Below, in pieces: positions 1 through 6,798 of a stretch of DNA of 64,000 nt. How positions within the stretch are numbered: position 1 is the stretch's first letter; the number at the start of each line of letters is the position of its first letter. The DNA comes from Paenibacillus agri (GTDB taxonomy: Bacteria > Bacillota > Bacilli > Paenibacillales > Paenibacillaceae). Both the position numbers and the translations under genes were made by a program. The notes beneath the pieces were generated by a model, which was given only the letters and a program-made list of their open reading frames with translations, was not told where the DNA came from and made no database searches. The stretch lies in assembly GCF_013359945.1 (NCBI RefSeq), contig NZ_JABWCS010000215.1, positions 1 through 64,000 on the forward strand, written 5' to 3'.

Positions 1-794
1 AGCCTGCTGCGCCGACCAAGTCAGGCTATACTTTTGCAGGATGGTACAAAGACCAGGCATTGAGCAACAAATGGAGCTTTACAACAGATACAGTACCAGC
101 GGCTGACATTACGCTCTATGCGAAATGGGAAGCTAACACTCCTTCAGGCAACGGTGGTGAAGGCGGTTCAGTTTCAACACCAGTACAATCTGTGCCTGAA
201 TTGAAGCCTTCTCAACCTTTACCTGTGGAGGGAGAGAAACCAGTAACACCAACAACACCTATAGCACCAAAACCTGCGATTACCTTTAAAGATATTGCAA
301 CAAGCTGGGCAAAGGACATGATTGAGGATATCGCAGCCCGCGGCATTATTACGGGTTATCCAGATGGGACATTCCATCCCAATGAGCCTATTCAACGCCA
401 GCATATTGCTATCATGTTTGCCCGTGCGTTTGAACTGACACCAATCCGTGAGGCTGTGTCATTTAGTGATGTATCACGAAGCCATCCGTATTATGAAGCT
501 ATCACCTTACTGCAGCAGGCGGGTATTGTAGATGGTGCAAATGGTGCATTTCAGCCGGCTGCACCGCTGACTCGTGCACAAATGGCAAAAATCTTAGTTG
601 TGGCACTGGGCATTACACCAAAAGGTACGAGCACATTCCAAGACGTTCCAGAACAACATTGGGCTCATGACTATATTGCTGTATTAGCAGATAAGGGGAT
701 TGCTTTAGGTAATAAAGGAGGCTTTAGACCGGATGATTCTGTAACACGTGCAGAGTTTGTGGTATTTATGTATCGCGCATTGAATTTGAAATAA
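1..794 (+). CDS. SLH-domain surface protein, C-terminal part
   Basis: The frame is already open at the window edge (first complete codon at base 3), so the N-terminus lies outside. The first ~45 residues look like an InlB-type B-repeat (GYTFAGWYKD ... ITLYAKW), followed by a Pro/Thr/Gly-rich linker of about 50 residues. Three S-layer-homology units follow, beginning with FKDIATSW, FSDVSRSH and FQDVPEQHW and each carrying the G(Y/D)..G.F.P...(T/Q)R core. SLH triplets bind pyruvylated secondary cell-wall polymer, so the protein is expected to be exported and held on the wall. The function of the missing N-terminal part cannot be read. A strong hairpin terminator follows. Confidence 0.9.
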   Translation, partial: PAAPTKSGYTFAGWYKDQALSNKWSFTTDTVPAADITLYAKWEANTPSGNGGEGGSVSTPVQSVPELKPSQPLPVEGEKPVTPTTPIAPKPAITFKDIATSWAKDMIEDIAARGIITGYPDGTFHPNEPIQRQHIAIMFARAFELTPIREAVSFSDVSRSHPYYEAITLLQQAGIVDGANGAFQPAAPLTRAQMAKILVVALGITPKGTSTFQDVPEQHWAHDYIAVLADKGIALGNKGGFRPDDSVTRAEFVVFMYRALNLK

Positions 795-827
795 AGTCAT
801 CATTACAAATACTTAACCTCAGCTAAG

Positions 828-872
828 CAGCTTTGGTCCTGAATCTCATAGGACTGAGGCTGTTTTGTTTTT
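828..872 (+). terminator. Rho-independent terminator after SLH gene
   Basis: Two 13-nt arms (828-840 and 850-862, with G-U pairs) enclose a 9-nt loop and are followed by TTTTGTTTTT. Confidence 0.8.
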
Positions 873-1104
873 CTTAAATAGATCCATGTAGTAGCACATG
901 GCTCCTGCTCAATCGTAAAACCGAAAATTCTGAACCTCGCATTACTATGTGTGGTAAAATATTACTAAATGCTATAAAACGACAATGACTTGTAATCAGC
1001 ATACATAAATGGATTATGGTTAGTTTCAAAAAGTAGCTTTGAGCATCAGCAATATTTTAATAATTCTGTAATCTATCCAATCAAAGAGGAGAATTAAATT
1101 TATA

Positions 1105-2067
1105 ATGAAAAAACAAATAGTAACTTTAGCAGCCGCAACATTTATTTTCGCATCATTACAGAACGTGTCTTTTGCAGATAGTTTAGATGGTAATTATGAT
1201 TCTATAGCAACAGCACAAAATCAACAAAATTTAGCTTCTAAAACTATTGACCTCTCGGATACCGGCGTAATTTATAAATCAAGTTCCTTAATTCCTGCTA
1301 CTTCTATTTTCAAAGCATTTGGTGGCGTTACTGAATTTGATGCAAAGGCAGGATCTATTAAATTGACGTTGGGGAAAGATAAGTTTGTCGGAAAGGTTAA
1401 TGATAAAGTTTATTACCTCAACGGCGTAAAAAGAGCATTAACAACATCACCGCAAATAATTAACGGGAAATTAATGATACCTGTTCAGGTGCTAAAAGAT
1501 GCCTTCAAATCTAAAATTAATAAAGAAGGCGACTATTTAACAATACAAATTTCCAATGTTACGGTGAATATATACATTGATCCCAATTATGAAATGTATT
1601 CAGTTTATCTTAATAAGACGTTATATTTCTACAATGTGTACTATAACGCTATAGATGCTAATACCGGAAATATAGTAAATATTAAAAATCTATCTGCAAT
1701 TTATATAAATAAAATAGATACATTAGATAATGGGAATGTGAAAATATGGTTCACTCAAAACAAAAAATATTATTATTCTACAGTTGATTATAATGATCTA
1801 GGTGATTCGAAGGAAAATCCGTTTCTAACTAAAGATGTACATACCATTTATAAATATTCGGCAGCAGTATGGACATTAATAGAAACGAACAACATTAAAG
1901 CAGGAATGGATAAAACGGCAGTTATTTTATCATGGGGCGTACCTGATAGAAAAAATGAATCTAGTAGTGGTTTTATGGATCAATGGGTTTATGAACAAGA
2001 TGAGGAAACAGTATATGTATATTTCACGAATGGAGTTATGAAAAGTTGGAGTTCCAGCGATTATTAA
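1105..2067 (+). CDS. secreted protein with copper-amine-oxidase-N-like stalk domain
   Basis: Start ATG follows AAAGAGGAG. Residues 1-24 are a clear signal peptide (MKKQIVTLAAATFIFASLQ..., cleavage near SFA-D). Residues ~50-150 fit the 'copper amine oxidase N-terminal' stalk domain (AFGGVTEFDAKAGSIKLTLG; MIPVQVLKDAF), a cell-surface beta module common in Paenibacillus and not an enzyme. The C-terminal ~50 residues (IKAGMDKTAVILSWGVPD ... VYVYFTNGVM) resemble the SmpA/BamE-like fold. The gene is distinctly richer in A+T than most neighbours, suggesting a different history. Specific role unknown. Confidence 0.8.
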   Translation: MKKQIVTLAAATFIFASLQNVSFADSLDGNYDSIATAQNQQNLASKTIDLSDTGVIYKSSSLIPATSIFKAFGGVTEFDAKAGSIKLTLGKDKFVGKVNDKVYYLNGVKRALTTSPQIINGKLMIPVQVLKDAFKSKINKEGDYLTIQISNVTVNIYIDPNYEMYSVYLNKTLYFYNVYYNAIDANTGNIVNIKNLSAIYINKIDTLDNGNVKIWFTQNKKYYYSTVDYNDLGDSKENPFLTKDVHTIYKYSAAVWTLIETNNIKAGMDKTAVILSWGVPDRKNESSSGFMDQWVYEQDEETVYVYFTNGVMKSWSSSDY

Positions 2068-2139
2068 AAATTAATTAGGTGATTTAATCCACTTACTCAT
2101 AGTTTCAACATGATATATTGTTCCATGATTTCCAAATGT

Positions 2140-2211
2140 ATGATACTACGATATTCAATGCTGAGTGAGGAAGATAAACAGAGAGCAGTAAAATGTGTAT
2201 TTAAAGATTAG
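2140..2211 (+). CDS. possible 23-aa peptide or gene remnant
   Basis: A short open frame (MILRYSMLSEEDKQ...) ends exactly at the first base of a strong terminator hairpin. There is no good ribosome site, so it may be the tail of a decayed gene. Not recognised. Confidence 0.2.
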   Translation: MILRYSMLSEEDKQRAVKCVFKD

Positions 2212-2237
2212 CCACTTCAAAATGAAGTGGTTTTTTT
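2212..2237 (+). terminator. Rho-independent terminator
   Basis: CCACTTCA/TGAAGTGG stem with a 3-nt loop, followed by seven T residues. Confidence 0.75.
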
Positions 2238-2262
2238 GTGAACACGTATACCAATCATAGTA

Positions 2263-2346
2263 AGGGTTTGGCGAAACAGGCAGACGCACAGGACTTGAAA
2301 TGCGGTAGGGACTACCGCACCGGTTCGATCCCTGTCCTCGGCATCC
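2263..2346 (+). pseudogene. decayed tRNA-Leu gene
   Basis: The segment keeps class II tRNA-Leu landmarks. There is a D-arm (GGCAGACGCA), the 5' anticodon stem CAGGA, a long variable arm (GCGGTAG-GGA-CTACCGC), a T-loop (GGTTCGATCC) and a 3' acceptor strand CCTCGGC. The 3' anticodon stem (expected CCTG) is deleted, nothing pairs with the acceptor strand on the 5' side, the T-stem has a mismatch, and an extra base sits before CCA. It cannot fold as a working tRNA. A poly-T terminator still follows, as expected for a former tRNA gene. Confidence 0.7.
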
Positions 2347-2350
2347 ACGG

Positions 2351-2379
2351 AAAAAACCTCGAGAAATCAAGGTTTTTTT
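2351..2379 (+). terminator. terminator behind tRNA relic
   Basis: AAAAAACCT/AGGTTTTTT hairpin running into a T tract directly after the tRNA-like segment. Confidence 0.7.
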
Positions 2380-2514
2380 GTTTTATATAATTGTTTATAG
2401 ACTACGGGTCCTGTGAGCTTCGGAAAAGGTTGATGCCGCCGCACAGGAATTTTGCTAAAGGTCCTCTTTTGAGCTATCTGTTCTTCACAAAACAGGTAGG
2501 GGGAAGGCGGATTT

Positions 2515-2790
2515 TTATTTGTCTCGTCTTCTGAATACATAACTCAGAATATCCACAATAGCTCCTGTCAAAAAGAAGGAAGCAAAGTGTAACAAATAAG
2601 CAGTCGGACGAATGACATCATCGGTTCCGATGATCCAACTTCGAAAGGGTGGGTCGTTAACGACAGTGTTAAGGAAGGGATTAAAACCAATCAGCAAAAT
2701 ATTCTTGTCGTCGATTCCCATGTAGTTAAGCACACAAACTAGAATGCTTACTAATGAGAACCAGAAAGTAGCTTTTCTGAAAAGGGACAT
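2515..2790 (-). CDS. small membrane protein, unknown function
   Basis: 91 residues, starting at MSLFRKATF. This start is preceded on the minus strand by GGAGGA at a 7-nt distance, which favours it over upstream in-frame starts. Two hydrophobic stretches are visible, near residues 5-22 (FWFSLVSILVCVLNYMGI) and 63-80 (AYLLHFASFFLTGAIVDI), with a basic tail FRRRDK, suggesting a two-pass inner-membrane protein. Family not recognised. It stands alone between the tRNA relic and the next plus-strand gene. Confidence 0.6.
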   Translation of the reverse strand: MSLFRKATFWFSLVSILVCVLNYMGIDDKNILLIGFNPFLNTVVNDPPFRSWIIGTDDVIRPTAYLLHFASFFLTGAIVDILSYVFRRRDK

Positions 2791-3036
2791 AAGATTCCTC
2801 CACGTTCTACAGATAAGAGACATGCTTTGTTACATTTTAATATAAATATTAGAAGTATATAAATCAAAATATTAACCTTTATTGTGCGTCATCTGCCAAT
2901 TTGATGCTTTTATATATATGGAATGGTAGTATATGTATGAAGTAGAAATTTCATAATTCATAAAAGGATGTTGTGATGTCACTCTGGAATAACAAATTGA
3001 TAAACATTGGATTAGAATATAGGTGGTGGATTATGG

Positions 3037-3414
3037 ATGGTGAAACCATGGAAAATTGCCATATTTAGTTTCATCGGGATTATTGTTTTTTTAATGATAG
3101 ATGCCGCTGTATACATCCATAATATTGGGTACAACAACATAAAACAGATGTATCGATTGCAAACAACAGGTCTATCCATTGTGCAGATCGAGAGCGATAC
3201 AAGTGGGTATGAACGTTATCTTACAAAGGCAGAACAACCACAGGAGCTATTAAAGGCACGCATGAAAAAGGAAGGCTGGACTTATATCAGCCAGGAGGGT
3301 GCAGGTTATTTTTTTGAAAAGGATGGCCAGCAAGAGATTGTGACAATGAAAAAATGGAATCATTTTTATATGATTTACGATTTGAAGCTTAAAGTGGCTA
3401 ACCTTGCAGATTAA
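3037..3414 (+). CDS. single-pass membrane-anchored protein, unknown
   Basis: 125 residues. The ATG follows AGGTGG at a suitable distance. Residues 6-28 (KIAIFSFIGIIVFLMIDAAV) form one transmembrane anchor and the rest is a soluble, probably extracytoplasmic domain of about 95 residues with an aromatic C-terminal half (GYFFEKDG, WNHFYMIYDLK). No motif identifies a function. It is a single-gene unit closed by a hairpin terminator. Confidence 0.6.
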   Translation: MVKPWKIAIFSFIGIIVFLMIDAAVYIHNIGYNNIKQMYRLQTTGLSIVQIESDTSGYERYLTKAEQPQELLKARMKKEGWTYISQEGAGYFFEKDGQQEIVTMKKWNHFYMIYDLKLKVANLAD

Positions 3415-3429
3415 ATAGCTGAAGATTTA

Positions 3430-3458
3430 AGCCCTCCACAATCAAGTGGGGGGCTTTG
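3430..3458 (+). terminator. hairpin terminator
   Basis: AGCCCTCCAC/GTGGGGGGCT ten-pair stem with a 6-nt loop. The T tract is short (TTTG). Confidence 0.6.
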
Positions 3459-3558
3459 TCGATCTCACACACAAAAACAAAATTTTAAATCCATACAATT
3501 TTCGACATAAAGTCTGTCATTATACGTGTATTATTATGGAAAAAAGGCTGTGGTGACT

Positions 3559-4482
3559 ATGGGCAACTCTATTGAACTGTCTGTCGCTATATGCACCAGG
3601 AACCGGCATGATGATCTGTTGAAGTGTGTGGAATCCATCTCAAGACAAACGAACATGGAGGAGGACAGCATTGAGGTCATTATTGTGGATGATGGTGATA
3701 CCGATAGAGAGTGGATCGACCACGCCGGTAGCCTCATTAACAAGGGGAAGATGTATCTTCGATACTATAAGAAAGACCCTAGTGAAGCTGGCTTGATCAA
3801 GTCTAGAGTTAAATCTATTGAGATTAGCAGCTACGAGACGATTCTTTTCATAGATGATGATGTTGAGCTTTCAGCTAATTATTTGGATGTTCTTAAGCAC
3901 ACGCTGATTACGTACCCGGAAGCAGTTGGAATTAGCGGCGCTGATCAAGGCTTTTCATGCTCTATCAAAGGTAGATTTATGATGATTCTTAGTGGTCGGA
4001 GCTTGTTTTCTCCGGGAAAATACTCGTTAAGTGGATTTGCTTCAGCTATGAACTTGTGGAATATTCAGAAGAATGTTTTTCGGACAGAGTTTTTGCATGG
4101 CTGCAATATGTGCTACCGGAAAAAGTACCTTTCTGAGATCGAAGCGGTAAGCTGGCTCCAAGGATACAGTCTGGGCGAGGATTTGTATATCTCTGCTTTG
4201 GCTGGTAAACACGGCCCGATGTATGTAAATCCAGATCTGAAATTAATACACCACGGATCACCGACCTCAAGGGATAATGCCGAGCAGGTTGCTCACACGA
4301 AAATTATAAATCACTTCCATTTGCTTAAAACGAGAAATAAGGCGAATTACCTCAGGTACTTCATGCTCAGATGGACGGCCGGATTCCTCAGTATGGAGGC
4401 CAAGTTTAGTCATAATCGTGAGGCTTACCTTGGATATAAAAAAGGAAAAGAAGAACTCCGTTCACTTTTTAAAGGTGCATAG
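3559..4482 (+). CDS. family 2 glycosyltransferase
   Basis: About 307 residues with a GT-A fold. N-terminal ELSVAICTRNR begins the nucleotide-binding half, IVDDGD and the metal-binding DDD (ILFIDDDVEL) follow, and SLGEDLYIS near residue 215 fits the ED acceptor/catalytic region. It probably transfers a sugar from a nucleotide-sugar onto a glycan or lipid carrier at the cytoplasmic face. An upstream GTG at 3526 would add 11 residues but has no ribosome site, so the ATG at 3559 was chosen. The acyltransferase 255 bp downstream suggests a small polysaccharide-modification pair. The donor cannot be told. Confidence 0.85.
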   Translation: MGNSIELSVAICTRNRHDDLLKCVESISRQTNMEEDSIEVIIVDDGDTDREWIDHAGSLINKGKMYLRYYKKDPSEAGLIKSRVKSIEISSYETILFIDDDVELSANYLDVLKHTLITYPEAVGISGADQGFSCSIKGRFMMILSGRSLFSPGKYSLSGFASAMNLWNIQKNVFRTEFLHGCNMCYRKKYLSEIEAVSWLQGYSLGEDLYISALAGKHGPMYVNPDLKLIHHGSPTSRDNAEQVAHTKIINHFHLLKTRNKANYLRYFMLRWTAGFLSMEAKFSHNREAYLGYKKGKEELRSLFKGA

Positions 4483-4737
4483 CACGAATTTCTTTTTCCA
4501 AAAAAGAATGCTGAACTGGTTTCTTATTTTTATCCTATGGAAGTATTGGATATTTATATCACCCCCAAATCCACCCCTCCTTAGCTCTTACATAATGAAT
4601 TATACTCCCATATCAGCAGTGAATTAAACCCAATCCAGAATGAAGCATGCTGAAGATCAGCCCTTTATGATGCGAGTGTGTTGGAAACAGCCCCTTATAT
4701 GAAATGGAAATTAAATATATAAATGGAGGGAGCCCCG

Positions 4738-5259
4738 GTGATTAAATCTTTTAAAACAGATTTAAAAGCGAACCGTAAAAATCCGCAAACGCTCATGGTC
4801 TTATTTACTTATCGTTTTGGAAATTGGGTGCACTATCAGGTTAAAGGTAAGATCGTAAAGAAACCGCTGTGGATACTTTATAAGGTGATGGATTTGTTTT
4901 TCGTCAGGATTCTTGCTAACGGAGAATTACATGCACAGGCCAAGATCGGGGACTATCTTCATTTGCCGCATGGCCTAAATGGGATCGTTATTAGTCACAA
5001 GGCAGTGATCGGGAGCTATGCTACGATCTTTCATCAAGTGACGATCGGTGGAAGAAACGGTTTAGGTGAGCCGGTCATTGGAGACAGAGCCTTTATCGGA
5101 GTGGGGGCTAAAATACTTGGTCCTATCTGGATTGGGAATGATGCGAATATCGGAGCGATGTCGGTAGTAGTCAAGGATGTGCCTGACAACGCATCAGCCA
5201 TAGGAATTCCTGCAAGAAACTTGCTCCGCAATGAACCTAAAGAAGGACATGCCAGATAA
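4738..5259 (+). CDS. serine O-acetyltransferase-like hexapeptide-repeat acyltransferase
   Basis: 173 residues. GTG at 4738 is preceded by GGAGGG at 7 nt, whereas the ATG at 4723 overlaps that site, so the GTG is chosen. After a basic N-terminal helical part, hexapeptide repeats form a left-handed beta helix (IGDYLHLPHG, VISHKAVIGSYATIFHQVTIGG, PVIGDRAFIGVGAKILG, IGNDANIGAMSVVVKDVP, AIGIPARNL). The layout is that of CysE-like acetyltransferases, which use acetyl-CoA, including versions found in exopolysaccharide clusters. The preceding glycosyltransferase favours sugar or polysaccharide acetylation over cysteine synthesis. Confidence 0.8.
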   Translation: MIKSFKTDLKANRKNPQTLMVLFTYRFGNWVHYQVKGKIVKKPLWILYKVMDLFFVRILANGELHAQAKIGDYLHLPHGLNGIVISHKAVIGSYATIFHQVTIGGRNGLGEPVIGDRAFIGVGAKILGPIWIGNDANIGAMSVVVKDVPDNASAIGIPARNLLRNEPKEGHAR

Positions 5260-5607
5260 GATGAACAAAAGAAAGAAACAAAAGAAAGAAACAATAGCGA
5301 GGAGGAACGAAGGGGGAAGTTTGGAACTGTAGGAGCGAAGCGCATTGTCCTGAATGAAGCTGTATGAAATCGAGCAATCCCCCCCTTGAATTGGGCTAGA
5401 AATAAAGCCATTGAATGCAATCCTTTTCCTTGGTCAAAACTTCTAAAAAGACAAGCCGATCAAGGGGAAGTAGCATTTTTCCGGTAAGCACTATGGTTCT
5501 AATTCCCTTCGTTTGTGATCCCCTTAAATTCCTCGCCACGCCCTATGTGTTATAATGGGGTTTACATTCAGTCGTAGTTGAAATATCAAGAAGGATGGTA
5601 GTGCGGT
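5260..5607 (+). other. intergenic region before lacI-type gene
   Basis: The first part is purine-rich with two tandem copies of AAAAGAAAGAAAC (about 5266-5291). No gene is supported. Near the end, TATAAT at 5551-5556 is a likely -10 for the LacI gene, without a good -35 match. Confidence 0.4.
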
Positions 5608-6618
5608 ATGGTATCGATTAAAGATGTGGCAAAACATGCGGGCGTGAGTATTTCTGCGGTCTCGAAGACGCTTAACGGGTACAGCGATGTCAGCGAAGCT
5701 ACGCGGAAGAAGATTCTGCAGGCTGCGCAGGAGCTGAATTATTCGCCCAATATGTTAGCTAAAAATTTGAAACATAAGGTGACAAAGACGATTGCGCTGA
5801 TCATCTCGAACTTTGAGCAGGCCAACGGTAAGGACGGCGTCATGTTCCAGATCATGAGCGGTGTCTATGCGGCGGCTACGCAGTTCAGATATGAGGTCGT
5901 GATTTATACCCGCAGTCTGTCCGAACAGCAGGATAAGTCATATTGGCAATTCTGCAAGGATCATAAGATCGCGGGCGTGGTGATCTCCGGTCTGCGGACG
6001 ACGGACCCTTATTTTGAGGATCTGGTGGGAAGTGATATTCCCTGCGTGGTTATCGATGCAGATACGGTTGGTCCGCACGCTGGCTCTGTAATCACGGATA
6101 ACCTTACGGCTGCCCGGCAAGCGGTGAAGTACCTGATCGGCAAGGGACATCGGGAGATAGGAATGATCAACGGGCATAAATATGCTACGGTCAGTATTGT
6201 TCGGCAGCAGGGGTACCGTGAAGCGCTAGAGGAAGCAGGAATTGAATATATTCCTTCGCGTGTGGTAGAGGCTGATTATAGCGAAGAGCAGGCTTATAAT
6301 CTGGCAGAATCCTACATTACGGAGAACCCGCACCTTACAGCCGTATTTGTGGCCAGTGATCTTATGGCGATTGGATTCATGAACCGGTGCCGGGAACTGG
6401 GACTACAGATTCCAGGCAATATCTCGATCATGGGCTTTGATGATATTGTGCTGTCGAGCTATACAACACCGAAATTGTCCACGATCAGCCAGGACTTTGC
6501 CGGTATTGGATACTCCGCATTGGAGCAGGTTGTGAAGATGCTGGAAAATAATACCCCAGGATATCATAAGATTCTTCCTTTCAAAATAGTTGACAGAGAG
6601 ACAATCATGCTTTTATAA
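5608..6618 (+). CDS. LacI-family transcriptional regulator
   Basis: 336 residues. The N-terminal helix-turn-helix and hinge are textbook LacI/GalR (SIKDVAKHAGVSISAVSKTL, then NYSPNMLAKNL), followed by a periplasmic-binding-protein-like effector domain with ITDNLTAARQAVKYLI and FVASDLMAIGFMN. It probably represses the downstream GH65 operon and responds to a sugar or sugar phosphate. Three 16-bp palindromes of LacI-family type lie between its stop and the next gene and are the obvious targets. Its position upstream of an ABC-GH65-pgmB operon matches MalR-type regulators. Effector unknown. Confidence 0.92.
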   Translation: MVSIKDVAKHAGVSISAVSKTLNGYSDVSEATRKKILQAAQELNYSPNMLAKNLKHKVTKTIALIISNFEQANGKDGVMFQIMSGVYAAATQFRYEVVIYTRSLSEQQDKSYWQFCKDHKIAGVVISGLRTTDPYFEDLVGSDIPCVVIDADTVGPHAGSVITDNLTAARQAVKYLIGKGHREIGMINGHKYATVSIVRQQGYREALEEAGIEYIPSRVVEADYSEEQAYNLAESYITENPHLTAVFVASDLMAIGFMNRCRELGLQIPGNISIMGFDDIVLSSYTTPKLSTISQDFAGIGYSALEQVVKMLENNTPGYHKILPFKIVDRETIMLL

Positions 6619-6623
6619 TTAGG

Positions 6624-6639
6624 TCGAAAACGTTTTCGA
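6624..6639. promoter_or_regulatory. LacI-family operator 1
   Basis: TCGAAAACGTTTTCGA, a perfect 16-bp palindrome with the central CG typical of LacI-family operators, 6 bp after the regulator stop codon. Confidence 0.75.
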
Positions 6640-6684
6640 AATCCCTTACACAATTTGTTCCGCAAAGGGATCCCAATGAGTTTA

Positions 6685-6700
6685 TCGAAATCGTTTTCGA
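6685..6700. promoter_or_regulatory. LacI-family operator 2
   Basis: TCGAAATCGTTTTCGA, the same palindrome with one asymmetric base. Its centre is 61 bp from operator 1. Confidence 0.7.
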
Positions 6701-6716
6701 TGTTTTTTTCTGAAGT

Positions 6717-6732
6717 TCGAAAACGATTTCGA
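6717..6732. promoter_or_regulatory. LacI-family operator 3
   Basis: TCGAAAACGATTTCGA, centre 32 bp from operator 2 and about 75 bp before the GH65 start codon. Confidence 0.7.
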
Positions 6733-6798
6733 TATCGCTTACAAAGATTCCCTGAATTAGAGAGAGAATACTAGGAGAAAGAAAGGAAAATCTAACCC

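Noticed and set aside
2976..3068. 30-codon frame with AAAGGA upstream overlapping the start of the 3037 gene.
   Set aside because: No protein-like pattern and it overlaps the ribosome site of the better supported gene.
4418..4627. 69-codon plus-strand frame after the glycosyltransferase.
   Set aside because: It begins inside the glycosyltransferase gene in another frame, lacks a ribosome site and has low-complexity composition.
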